Assembly (NCBI GenBank): GCA_964648215.1 | Contig: CAZYMF010000073.1 | Location: 1 to 20,608 of the forward strand | From: CAZYMF01 sp964648215 | GTDB lineage: Bacteria > Desulfobacterota > Binatia > HRBIN30 > JACQVA1 | Length of the DNA stretch: 20,608 nucleotides | Reading direction: 5' to 3' | Shown: positions 11,721-20,608 of the stretch, in pieces | How the letters are laid out: each line of letters starts with the position of its first letter | Numbering within the stretch: the stretch's first letter is position 1 | Made by a program: the position numbers and the translations under genes | Notes under the pieces: model-generated | What the model was told of the DNA's origin: nothing | Databases searched by the model: none | What the model saw: the letters and a program-made list of their open reading frames with translations, nothing else

Positions 11721-14333
11721 TCAACTGGCCAACGCCGTCCGCGGCGGGGCCGAATTCGTGTTTGCCGACTTGCGATCGAGCAGAAACCGCGGCCGCAAGA
11801 CCTTTACCAGGGCCGGAACCACCACCAGCCCGCCAAAGGTGTTGAAGGCCATCAGCAGGGCGAGCAGCATGCCCATCTCGGCCTGGAACTTGAGCTCGGC
11901 GAACCAGAAGAAGCCGGTCCCCGCGAGCATGGTCGAGGCGGTGAAGATGATCGCCTTGCCGGTGGTGGCGGTGGCGTAGTCAACCGCCTCGTCGAGGTTG
12001 CCGATCTCGTCGAAGGTGTCGATCATACGGCTGAAGTGATAGATGCCGTAGTCCACACCCACCCCCGCTCCGGCCGCCGCGATCGGCAACGAGTTCACGT
12101 TGAGGTCGATATGCCAGAGCACCATGAGGGCCTCGGCGACCAGCTGGGAAAGCACCACCGGCACCATCAGAATCGCCGAGGCGTACCAGGAGCCGTAGGT
12201 GAGGTAGAGGCAGAAGTAAACGATGGCGAAGATCAAGGTGAGGTTGGTCCAGTAGGAGTTCTCGACCGCCTCGTTGACGGCGGCCAGGATACCGAAGAGC
12301 CCGCCGGCGAACTTGAAGTCGACGTCATCGTTGTGCAACTGGGCGGCGAACTTCTTGCCCTGGTCGATCGAGTTCATGATGATGTCGTGGGAATAGCCGC
12401 GGTAGAGGGTCAGAATCGTGCCGTAGCGGCCGGTCGGGTCCATGAAGCGGTCGAGGTTTCCGCCCGAGGCGCCGCTGGTGAAGACGTAGAAGAGCTGCCC
12501 CAGCTCCTTCGGTTTCTCGGGGATCAACCCCCACTTCGGATCGCCGTCGCGGTACAGGCGCGTGAGCTGCTTGACGACGTCGAGGATGGTGATCGTGCCG
12601 CTTGCCCCCTCGGTACCCTTCATGTCGTTGGCGAACTCTTCGATCGTCGTCAGCGGCTTGATGTTCTTCATGCCGTCGGGCTTCTTGGTATCGGCGATGA
12701 CGATGAGCTGGCTGGCACCGAGGAACTTCTCGTTGAGCTTGCGAAAGGCGACATTGTACGGGTGATCGGGGAACAGCAGCGCCGCGCCCGGGGTGAGATC
12801 ACCCACCTTGAGCTGCCAGCCCCACATCGGCGCCAGCACGAACAGGGCGACGGTGAGCACGACGACGACCCAGCGGCGGTAGCCCTCGCTGGCGAGGATG
12901 ACCCAGCGCGTAACCGTCGGGTAGATCTCCTCCGCGTACGCCAACCAGTACCAGGCCAGGAACGGCACCGAGACGAGGAACGAGAACCAACCGCCGAGCA
13001 GGCCGGCCTTGTGGATGCCGTAGGCCGCGACCAGAGAGAGCGCCGCGATCACCGTAGCCAGACCCAGCCCCGGCCCGCGGGTCCGCTGCGCCGCGTGCGT
13101 CGCCTGCGGCGGCGGGTTGATGTACGAGAGAATGATGGGGTGCAGGGTCACCACGCTGATGAAGATCGACACCACCCAGAAGCTGGCGAAGATCGCCACC
13201 TTCTGGATCAGCGGAATCGGCGCCACCGCGACGATCAGCAGCCCGATGCCGTCGGTGACGATGGACGCAATCGCGGGCGCGAACAGGTGCGAGTACGACA
13301 CGACGATCGCCTGGTGCTTGTCGTGCAGCCGATAGTACTCCTCGTGGTAGCGGTCCATCGACTGCACCGAATGGCTGAGCGCTCGCGCGGTGAGAAAGAT
13401 CGGCACCACCAGGACCAGGGGATCGAGGTTGAATCCCAGGAACGCGGCCAGGCCCAGCCCCCAGACGCTGGATAACAGCCCCGAGAAGATCGGCACCCAG
13501 ATGCCGGTCCATGTACGGAAGTAGGTGTACAGCAGGAACGAGAGCGCGAGAGTGGTGGCGATGAAGACGATGATGAGCTGGTTGGTGTACTGCAGAACCG
13601 AGGTGTACAACCAGGGAAAGCCGGTGATGTAGATGTTGTGGTTGGCGTCCTCCTCTTGCGCCTTGAGATGCATCATCCGCTTGTAGAGCTGGCGGAAATC
13701 GAGCGCCTCCTCCCAGAAGCCGGCGTGAACCAGCACGGCCGTGTCGTCCAGGGAGGCGAAGATGCCGCGGATGCCCTTGTTCTGGTAGACGGCGAACTTG
13801 ACGCGGTCGGCCTCGGCCTGGGTCTGCGGCACCCGGGGGTAGAAGACCGGGCGGATCTCGACGCCGCCTTCACGCGCCATGACGCTGGTGACGCGCGGGT
13901 GGGCGATGGACAGAATCTGGTAGGGCACCACGCCCTTGCTGTTGATGATGTACTTGGTGATGCGGTCGAGCTTCTGCAGGGTCTCGGGGTTGTAGACGTT
14001 GCCGTGCTTGACCTCGAGAATCACGGTGAGAATGTTGGCGCTACCGAACATGCGGCGGAAGTCGCGGTAGATCTGGATGTACGGGTTGGGTCCGGGGTTG
14101 ATGACGGCCTTGCCGAGGCATGGGGCGAAGCCCCCGCCGCCCTCGCGGCAGTCGTGCCAGGCGTCGGCAGCGGTCTGATACTTCGGATAGAAATCGAAGA
14201 AGTCGGTGTGCAGGCGCATGAAGCGCAGCTGAGAGGCGAAGAAGAGCGTGACCAGCGTCACCAGCACCACGACCAGGCCGCGGTACTTGAGGAGAAAGCG
14301 TAGATAGCCTTCGATCCAGCGTTGAGGGATCAT
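11721..14333 (-). CDS. MMPL/RND superfamily transporter
   Basis: The 870-residue inner-membrane protein has the RND/MMPL plan: one helix (about 19-37), a large periplasmic loop (38-250), five helices (251-404), a second half with helix 488-505, a second periplasmic loop (506-690) and five more helices (695-845). Two extra hydrophobic segments (about 423-440 and 446-466) lie between the halves. Residues GVGVDYGIY (757-765, Asp761-Tyr762) match the proton-relay site of the second half. The corresponding place in the first half reads ARALSHSVQ (317-324) without the aspartate. Cys62 and Cys72 bracket a Gly-rich turn in the first loop and could form a disulfide. Relatives in this context are annotated as exporters of lipids or hydrophobic compounds; the substrate is unknown. 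GGAGG 7 bases upstream supports the ATG. Confidence 0.92.
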   Translation of the reverse strand: MIPQRWIEGYLRFLLKYRGLVVVLVTLVTLFFASQLRFMRLHTDFFDFYPKYQTAADAWHDCREGGGGFAPCLGKAVINPGPNPYIQIYRDFRRMFGSANILTVILEVKHGNVYNPETLQKLDRITKYIINSKGVVPYQILSIAHPRVTSVMAREGGVEIRPVFYPRVPQTQAEADRVKFAVYQNKGIRGIFASLDDTAVLVHAGFWEEALDFRQLYKRMMHLKAQEEDANHNIYITGFPWLYTSVLQYTNQLIIVFIATTLALSFLLYTYFRTWTGIWVPIFSGLLSSVWGLGLAAFLGFNLDPLVLVVPIFLTARALSHSVQSMDRYHEEYYRLHDKHQAIVVSYSHLFAPAIASIVTDGIGLLIVAVAPIPLIQKVAIFASFWVVSIFISVVTLHPIILSYINPPPQATHAAQRTRGPGLGLATVIAALSLVAAYGIHKAGLLGGWFSFLVSVPFLAWYWLAYAEEIYPTVTRWVILASEGYRRWVVVVLTVALFVLAPMWGWQLKVGDLTPGAALLFPDHPYNVAFRKLNEKFLGASQLIVIADTKKPDGMKNIKPLTTIEEFANDMKGTEGASGTITILDVVKQLTRLYRDGDPKWGLIPEKPKELGQLFYVFTSGASGGNLDRFMDPTGRYGTILTLYRGYSHDIIMNSIDQGKKFAAQLHNDDVDFKFAGGLFGILAAVNEAVENSYWTNLTLIFAIVYFCLYLTYGSWYASAILMVPVVLSQLVAEALMVLWHIDLNVNSLPIAAAGAGVGVDYGIYHFSRMIDTFDEIGNLDEAVDYATATTGKAIIFTASTMLAGTGFFWFAELKFQAEMGMLLALLMAFNTFGGLVVVPALVKVLRPRFLLDRKSANTNSAPPRTALAS

Positions 14334-14358
14334 TCGGGGTCCTCCGTTCGAGCAGGCC

Positions 14359-15378
14359 TCAGAGCTTCCGGGTCGGCGTGAAGGTATCGCGGTCGGTGAT
14401 CAGCATCAGGCCCTCGGCGCCGACGATCAAGCCACGGCCGTCGGGCCTGAGAGCCACATCGCGAAACCAACTGCCGGCCAGCTCGATCGGGATGTCCGCC
14501 TTGTTCCACGTGTTTCCGCCATCGTTGCTGGTGAGCAGATAACCGCTGTCGCCAATCGCCCAGCCGTACTGGCCGCGCACGGTCAGGGCATAGAGAGAAA
14601 GGACGAAGCCGGGCTGGGTCGGTACCTTCACCCGCTCCCACGTCTGCCCGCCGTCGCGCGTGCGCAGCATCACCGACGACATCCCCACCGCCCACCCGTT
14701 CTCGGCATCGACGAAGGTCACACCGAAGAGCGTGCTCTGCACCGGGCTGTCTTCCGCCGTCCACGACGCCCCGCCGTCGGTGCTGGCCAGAATGACGCCG
14801 AACTCGCCGACGATCCAGGCGCGATCGGCCGCCGGAAAGCTTACGTCGTAGAGGAGGACATCGCCCGGCTCGATGGTCTCGGCCGCCTCCTCGGGCAGCG
14901 GAACGTGGGCCGGCATGGCCACCTTCTGCCAGGTCACCCCGCCGTCCTGCGTGCGCAGGATGGTACCGGCGTCTCCCACGGCGATCCCGTTCTGCTTCGA
15001 CGAGAAGGACACCGAGACCAGGTTGCGGTCGGTGCCACTGGTCTCTCGCTTCCAGGTGATGCCGCCGTCCGGCGAGCGGTAGACGATCCCCGCCTTGCCG
15101 ACCAGAACGAGGCTCTTGTCCGGAAAGCAGGCGATGTCGAGAAACGCCCGCTTGGTGCCGGCGTCCCGCTTCTCGAAGCTCTTGCCGCCGTCGGTGGTGT
15201 AGAGGATCAGGCCCAGGTCGCCAATGACCCAGCCCTCGGTATCGCTGATGAAACAAGCTCCGAACAGGTTCGGCCGGACATCGGCGGGGGCGACCTTCCC
15301 CGCCGACGCAGCGCCGAGAGCCGGCACCACCCACGCAGTCAGGCCGGCGCAGGCAACGGCAACGATGAGACGTCTCAC
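14359..15378 (-). CDS. YCF48/BNR-type beta-propeller protein, exported
   Basis: The 339-residue protein has a signal peptide (about 1-25, cleavage after LGAASA) and about seven repeats of the form G-x-x-G-x-(I/L)-x-x-(T/S)-x-DGG-x-(T/S)-W, for example GDLGLILYTTDGGKSF, GDAGTILRTQDGGVTW and GDSGYLLTSNDGGNTW. Together they would build a seven-bladed propeller of the photosystem II assembly factor YCF48/BNR type. In non-photosynthetic bacteria such proteins are periplasmic scaffolds, often beside RND transporters; no enzymatic residues are evident. The start is GTG, with GAGGAGAG about 10 bases upstream. It lies 25 bases before the transporter gene and 134 bases after the DUF1302 gene on the same strand. 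Confidence 0.88.
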   Translation of the reverse strand: MRRLIVAVACAGLTAWVVPALGAASAGKVAPADVRPNLFGACFISDTEGWVIGDLGLILYTTDGGKSFEKRDAGTKRAFLDIACFPDKSLVLVGKAGIVYRSPDGGITWKRETSGTDRNLVSVSFSSKQNGIAVGDAGTILRTQDGGVTWQKVAMPAHVPLPEEAAETIEPGDVLLYDVSFPAADRAWIVGEFGVILASTDGGASWTAEDSPVQSTLFGVTFVDAENGWAVGMSSVMLRTRDGGQTWERVKVPTQPGFVLSLYALTVRGQYGWAIGDSGYLLTSNDGGNTWNKADIPIELAGSWFRDVALRPDGRGLIVGAEGLMLITDRDTFTPTRKL

Positions 15379-15403
15379 AATGCTTCTCTCCTCACTTCGT
15401 CAC

Positions 15404-15415
15404 TTCGCCGGCGAA
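15404..15415. promoter_or_regulatory. 12-base palindrome upstream of the YCF48 gene
   Basis: TTCGCCGGCGAA is a perfect 12-base palindrome, 26 bases upstream of the GTG start, in the 134-base spacer 15379-15512 between the DUF1302 and YCF48 genes. The same spacer holds GC-rich partial inverted repeats near 15420-15440. It may be an operator, an internal processing site or chance in GC-rich DNA. Confidence 0.25.
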
Positions 15416-15512
15416 CCCTGCGCCGCCGCCGCGGCAGGCGCCTCGTCCCGGTCGACTCTCAACCCGCTCCCATCGCCAATCCGGCCCTTTCGTGCACGCT
15501 CCCGGCACCTCA

Positions 15513-17402
15513 CTAGATCGCATACCCCAGCTGGAACAAGATGTTGTCGCGGTCGCGCAGCAGGCTGGTGCCGCTGGCCCCCGTCAGAGAAGGGGCATCG
15601 AGGATGTCGTACTCGACCGTGAACCGCCATGGATCACGCTGGAAGGTGATGGACGGCGCGTACACGAGCGACCCCGTCCAATCGTAGAAAAGGGTGAAGC
15701 TCGGGTTGATCTGGCCGCTGTAGTAGCTGGTGCTGATGAACAGCGTCTGCAGGAACTGGTCGGCGGGATTGTGAACGTACTCGGGCTCTACGTTGCCCAG
15801 GCTGAAGAAGTTCAGGAAGCGGGCCGGAACGGGAAGAACGGTGCCGTTGTTGACCGGGAGATCGACCCCGCCCGGACCCATCGGGGGTGTGCTGCTTCGT
15901 TTCGTCGCATCCTGCAGGTGCTTGTAGAAGAACTGCGTCGAGATGAAGAAGGTCTGGTACGGGTTGAGGAAGCGGAAGTAGCGGTTGATGTCCCACCCGA
16001 GAACGAAATTGATCGAGTCGCCCGTGTCGCGCCCACCCGTGATCGTGTTGGCGTCGACGCGGTGCCTGAACTGCGGGTTGTAACGATAGATGAAGGGGTC
16101 GATCCCCGCCTGCGTGAAGCGGGGCTCATCCTTGAAATAGGCGAACTCGGAGCGGACGACGGAGTACAGGCTGTCGATGGCAAAGGTGGTCGTCGCTCCG
16201 GTGATCTGCACCAGCGGCGCGGTCTGGTACAGATGGGCTGAGTAGCCGTCCGGGAAGGTCTTGAGCGGGAAGCTTCCTTGGGAAAGCAGCGGATTGTCCA
16301 CATTCTCGTCGGCAACGACTTGCACCTCCACGGCCGGGGTATCCACATAGGTGTAGTAGTGCGCCAGGCTGAAAGTGGCGTCGAACATGTTCCAGTACAG
16401 ACGGGCGCCGCCGCGCATGTCGCCAAGGGTCCGGGCCGGGGTGATGATGGTGGTCAACGTCGTCGCGCTCGGCTTGCCGAGGTTGGGCAGGGTCCACGGC
16501 GACCCCGCCGGGGTGCCGGGCGCGAAGCCGACTCGCGTGTCAATGGCGCCGTACCCCTGCAGCGACATCTCGGTGATCGGCCCGAAGTCACCGAGCCGGT
16601 ACTCCAGGCGCAGCATGTCGAGCGGAACGCGCCGCTCGTCGAGAGAGACGAGGAAGCCGCCGAAGCTGCTGTCGACGGGGTTGATCTGGTCGAGCAGGCG
16701 AAAGCCGTCCGTCTCTCCCCACGACCAGACCTGGCGACCGAGACGGAAGAAGAGGTCCCCGACCTCGCCTTCGAGGTAGGCCTGGAACAAGCGCTCGCGA
16801 TCGGTGCCCAGGTGGCGCAAGCGCCGCCGAGCGGCCAGCACGTCGACTTCCCGATGGCAGCCCGGTGCGGCGGGCGAGAAGGCACAGGTTGTGGGTGAGC
16901 CAGGCACGGTCGGTCCCGAAATCGGGTTCTGGGGTAAGGTTACTGTCTGGCCGGTCAGGGCCGCCTGACTGGTCGTGACATATTGGGCCGAGGTGCTGTA
17001 CTCGCGCGGTCCCCAGTCGTAGATCAGATCGGCCTCGCCGCGAAACGTCAGGTGATACTTGAGGCCGCGGATCCTGAAGGGGAGGTCGTTGAGGAGCTGC
17101 AGCGGGCCCCACCCTTCCTTCACCAGACGGGCGAGGTTGTGCTCGAACTCGATCTCCGTGTAGTAGCGGTTCTGGCGCAGGTGTCCGGCGGCGGAGTACG
17201 GGAAAGTTTGCGTGTCCTGGAAGTTGGTGACCGTCCTGTCCGTAGCCTCCGTGCCGACGCGGGCGTTCACGTAGGCACGGATTCCGAGTGTGATGTCTCC
17301 TTCTTTGTCGAGGTACTTGGCTTGTGTACGCGTCGGTAGGGCGATAATGAGTACGCTTGCCAGGCACACGACTCCACACACCGCAAGCTTGCGCTGCTTC
17401 AT
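15513..17402 (-). CDS. DUF1302 family outer-membrane protein
   Basis: The 629-residue protein has a signal peptide (about 1-28, RTQA-KYLD) and then alternating beta-strand-like, aromatic-rich sequence typical of an outer-membrane barrel. The family signature is LGRQVWSWGETDGFRLLDQINPVD (residues 221-244, given here as its key residues Arg-Gln-Val, Trp-Ser-Trp-Gly-Glu and Asn-Pro-Val-Asp). Residues 150-185 form a Pro/Gly/Thr-rich loop with Cys173 and Cys182 that could be disulfide linked. DUF1302 proteins cluster with DUF1329 proteins in Pseudomonas-type steroid and hydrocarbon users and are presumed porin-like. The final residue is Ile rather than the usual aromatic, though FQLGYAI keeps a tyrosine nearby. 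GAGGAGGG precedes the ATG. It heads the cassette and probably gives the outer-membrane exit or entry. Confidence 0.87.
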   Translation of the reverse strand: MKQRKLAVCGVVCLASVLIIALPTRTQAKYLDKEGDITLGIRAYVNARVGTEATDRTVTNFQDTQTFPYSAAGHLRQNRYYTEIEFEHNLARLVKEGWGPLQLLNDLPFRIRGLKYHLTFRGEADLIYDWGPREYSTSAQYVTTSQAALTGQTVTLPQNPISGPTVPGSPTTCAFSPAAPGCHREVDVLAARRRLRHLGTDRERLFQAYLEGEVGDLFFRLGRQVWSWGETDGFRLLDQINPVDSSFGGFLVSLDERRVPLDMLRLEYRLGDFGPITEMSLQGYGAIDTRVGFAPGTPAGSPWTLPNLGKPSATTLTTIITPARTLGDMRGGARLYWNMFDATFSLAHYYTYVDTPAVEVQVVADENVDNPLLSQGSFPLKTFPDGYSAHLYQTAPLVQITGATTTFAIDSLYSVVRSEFAYFKDEPRFTQAGIDPFIYRYNPQFRHRVDANTITGGRDTGDSINFVLGWDINRYFRFLNPYQTFFISTQFFYKHLQDATKRSSTPPMGPGGVDLPVNNGTVLPVPARFLNFFSLGNVEPEYVHNPADQFLQTLFISTSYYSGQINPSFTLFYDWTGSLVYAPSITFQRDPWRFTVEYDILDAPSLTGASGTSLLRDRDNILFQLGYAI

Positions 17403-17475
17403 AGGGACCCTCCTCTTCTCTCACGCCGCGACAACTTCTGTGGTACCCAATGGGCAGACCTGCACCCGCGGTTCC

Positions 17476-17503
17476 TCTATTCGAGCCTCTCTCTCGTTGT
17501 CAA
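17476..17503 (-). promoter_or_regulatory. promoter candidate for the DUF1302-DUF1329 cassette
   Basis: On the minus strand TTGACA (17503-17498) is a perfect -35, followed after 16 bases by AATAGA (17481-17476), a weak -10 match (3 of 6). It sits in the 115-base spacer shared with the divergent exported protein; transcription would start near 17469, giving a leader of about 67 bases before the DUF1302 ATG. This is a consensus match only. Confidence 0.45.
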
Positions 17504-17517
17504 GCAATTTCTGCCTA

Positions 17518-18834
17518 GTGATCCGTCGAATTCACGCACGCACGGTCTCATCTGCCGTATTCGCTGTCTGGCTGGTCGGCCGGGCGGTTGCAGCGCCGCT
17601 GCCCCCCGTTCGCTTCGCCGACATCGTCCAGCTCGATGGCGGAAAGGTCGCCGCGTTGCTCGGCGCCCCCGAGACCCAGCTCGCGGCGTTCGCCTGTCAC
17701 GCGAGCTGCGCGCCGATTCCGTGGCAGCTCGACGAGCGCGACGCCGCCGGGCGCCTGGTTCTCGACCGTGGCCCGGAGCCCAACAGCGACGCGCCGCCGG
17801 GCGTTCTCGACGCCAACGATCTGATCCTCTTCATGGCCAGCGACGCCGGCGAGCGCCTCGCCGCCCCCGCCGCGCTGCCGCGCGACGCCATTGCCGCCGT
17901 CGAGGTCGAGTTGACCGACCCGCGCACCGCGGGTCACGGCTGGGTCTATCTCCTCCGCTTCACCCGTCCCGCGCCGCGCTCACCGCTCTCGTACGTCCAC
18001 TACGATCCCGTGTCCGACCACATCCAGGGCAAACGGGTGGCGCTCGGCTTCGCCCGCGGAACGCCGCGCTATCTCGCCCTGGTCGATGCCGCCGGCCATC
18101 CCGGCGACAATCTTCTCGATCGCATGAAGATCCGCGCCCGGGCGCGCTTTCTCTGGGGCCTGATCTCCTTCCGCCGTTCGGAGGACGACATGCAGAGCCG
18201 CTTCGTCGCCTGGCGTCAGGGACCCATCCGCGTCATCCGACGCCAGCAGCTCTGGGTGCGGCTGGGATGGGGCTTTCGCACCCCCATCTTCGGCTCGGAC
18301 ACCTACTTCTATCGCGACTGGGCGGATCTCCCGGTCACTCTGAGGCTGAACTTCGCGCCGCATCTGCTGTTCACCGACGTGGCCATCCATGCGGTCCTGG
18401 ATTTCCGGAATCTGAAGGGCTGGACGGTGACGACACCGGGTTCGAACGGGCGGATCATCGTCGACGGCAAGATGGTCGCCGACAAGCTGACCCTGTCGCG
18501 GCAGCGCGGCGACTGGTTTGCGCTGCACGGTCCCGACGTCACGCTGTTGGAGACGATGCAGGTGAGCCCGTCTCTCGCCACCGTCCATCGCCAGCTCTAC
18601 TACCGCGAGAGCAACACGGCGGACGACCCGCCGGAGTCCTACCCCGGTGAGATGCCGGGCGTCGGCTACACGCTCACCCACTGGGACGAGGTCGCCAGCG
18701 GCGCCCACTGGTTCGCCTCGAAGAGCTACGCCCTGCCCCCGGGCCAGAACGTGCAGGACTTCGTCGACAGCCTGGCACAGCCGCTGCGCACGCACACACG
18801 CGCGCTCGTTCTGCCCTCCGCCCCGGGTCGGTGA
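17518..18834 (+). CDS. exported protein of unknown function
   Basis: The 438-residue protein is not recognised. Starting at the GTG at 17518 it has a basic N-terminus, a hydrophobic core and an AVAAP junction (about residues 22-27), a good Sec signal peptide. Mature sequence begins with FADIVQLDGGKVAALLG, then Cys60 and Cys64, IPWQLDERDAAGRLV (67-81) and an Asp/Asn-rich DANDLILFMASDAGE (98-112). These resemble segments seen in uncharacterised secreted beta-sandwich proteins; the rest is rich in Tyr, Trp and Arg with no membrane helix. The frame is open back to 17290, but that part is antisense to the DUF1302 gene, so it was rejected. It is divergent from the transporter cassette across 115 bases and convergent with the hydrogenase protease gene 13 bases away. 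A role linked to the cassette is inference. Confidence 0.75.
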   Translation: MIRRIHARTVSSAVFAVWLVGRAVAAPLPPVRFADIVQLDGGKVAALLGAPETQLAAFACHASCAPIPWQLDERDAAGRLVLDRGPEPNSDAPPGVLDANDLILFMASDAGERLAAPAALPRDAIAAVEVELTDPRTAGHGWVYLLRFTRPAPRSPLSYVHYDPVSDHIQGKRVALGFARGTPRYLALVDAAGHPGDNLLDRMKIRARARFLWGLISFRRSEDDMQSRFVAWRQGPIRVIRRQQLWVRLGWGFRTPIFGSDTYFYRDWADLPVTLRLNFAPHLLFTDVAIHAVLDFRNLKGWTVTTPGSNGRIIVDGKMVADKLTLSRQRGDWFALHGPDVTLLETMQVSPSLATVHRQLYYRESNTADDPPESYPGEMPGVGYTLTHWDEVASGAHWFASKSYALPPGQNVQDFVDSLAQPLRTHTRALVLPSAPGR

Positions 18835-18847
18835 CGAGAATCCCGGG

Positions 18848-19389
18848 TCAGTCGGCCGGAGGCGAGTCGTCCAACCACCAGGATCCCGGGGCGAGGGGCC
18901 GGCGGCGAGGAGCGGGTGCGGCACCGACTCTCTCGAGCTCGCGAACCACGAGCTGAGCCGCGCCCCCGGCCGCTTCGCGTACGGCGACACTCAAACCGAG
19001 CCCGAGCTCGGTCGACGCCGGGATCGCGCCGACGAGCAGCACCTGGCGCGGAGCCCTGCCGCCGAACTCGGCGATCCACAGCGCCTCCGGCACGGCGGGA
19101 TCGTGCGGGCTGACGCGCGGCTGCAGCGGCATGTCGCGCAGCTGCCCGTCGCGGTAGAGGCGCAGCTCCCCGGGCGCCCCGGCGGCCGCGACCGTATCGA
19201 CCAGGATCGCCACTTCGCGGCCGTCGAGGTAGTTGACCAGGTCCAGCCCCGGCGTGCCGGCGTCGATCAGGGCTACCGCGGCGGGGAAGCACCACGCGGT
19301 CCGCAGCAGCTCGACGACCGAGGGGCCGAAGCCATCGTCGCCGAGAAGCACGTTGCCGAGACCGATGACCGCGATGGCCTTCTCGTCGC

Positions 19390-19393
<4 letters not shown>
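18848..19393 (-). CDS. hydrogenase maturation protease
   Basis: The 181-residue endopeptidase belongs to the HyaD/HybD/HycI family, which removes a short C-terminal tail from the [NiFe] hydrogenase large subunit after nickel insertion. Visible are VIGLGNVLLGDDGFGPSVVE (nickel-sensing first motif, Asp in the place of HybD Glu16 as in HycI), LIDAGTPGLDLVNYL and a conserved SPHDP near residue 93, with a C-terminal VREL segment. About 20 residues beyond the usual end are Pro/Arg-rich and end in an acidic stretch. Its ATG overlaps the TGA of the large-subunit gene (ATGA), so translation is coupled to its own substrate. The protein is cytoplasmic. Confidence 0.93.

Positions 19394-20608
<1,215 letters not shown>

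Noticed and set aside
10028..13475. Two plus-strand frames of over 600 residues across the DUF1329 and transporter genes
   Set aside because: They are low-information shadows rich in Val/Asp/His/Arg opposite genes with signal peptide, ribosome-binding site and family motifs.
17290..17517. Upstream extension of the exported protein to 17290
   Set aside because: The extra residues run antisense through the DUF1302 start and hide the signal peptide; GTG 17518 gives a proper Sec signal.
18823..18847. Terminator made of the two CCCGGG repeats between the convergent genes
   Set aside because: The stem is only about six pairs with a long loop and no T-tract; it is also readable as a simple direct repeat.

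Overview
The window is high-GC DNA (roughly two thirds G+C by eye) from a Gram-negative bacterium. It encodes an outer-membrane beta-barrel, exported proteins with Sec signal peptides, and an RND-type transporter. The mix resembles deltaproteobacteria-like lineages: a dnaG locus next to tRNA and rnpB, a DUF1302/YCF48/MMPL/DUF1329 cassette, a secreted Pro-Thr-rich dockerin protein and a [NiFe] hydrogenase. An uncultured group such as Candidatus Binatota is a guess from general style, not a demonstrated placement. No phage, transposase, plasmid or CRISPR sequence was found, and the window reads as chromosomal.

Layout. Positions 1-2760 (minus strand) hold the end of a tRNA-Phe and a housekeeping run prmA > rsmE > gshB: ribosomal protein L11 methylation, 16S rRNA U1498 methylation, glutathione synthesis. 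A short spacer with a REP-like palindrome and a tandem 13-mer separates this run from the plus-strand block. Positions 2916-8028 (plus strand) carry a glycerophosphodiester phosphodiesterase, a CvpA-like membrane protein, DnaG primase, a 96-residue protein that is only sigma-70 region 4, a CAT-anticodon tRNA (probably Ile2), a coiled-coil zinc-ribbon protein, the RNase P RNA and a small zinc-finger protein. This looks like a remodelled macromolecular-synthesis locus in which the place of rpoD is taken by the stand-alone region 4 protein.

Positions 8070-10019 (minus) encode a secreted protein with a dockerin module and two copies of an unrecognised ~190-residue domain joined by a long Pro/Thr/Arg linker. 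Positions 10262-17402 (minus) are a four-gene cassette, DUF1302 barrel > YCF48 propeller > MMPL/RND transporter > DUF1329 periplasmic protein. A sigma-70-like promoter candidate lies at its head and a strong hairpin at its tail, and it probably moves a hydrophobic compound or lipid between membranes. An unrecognised exported protein is transcribed divergently from it. At the right edge a [NiFe] hydrogenase large subunit (cut by the window) overlaps its maturation protease gene by 4 bases.

The observations most worth following are the stand-alone sigma region 4 protein with altered -35 contact residues, the duplicated-domain dockerin protein, the four-gene envelope cassette with its divergent partner, and the tRNA whose last base abuts a start codon.
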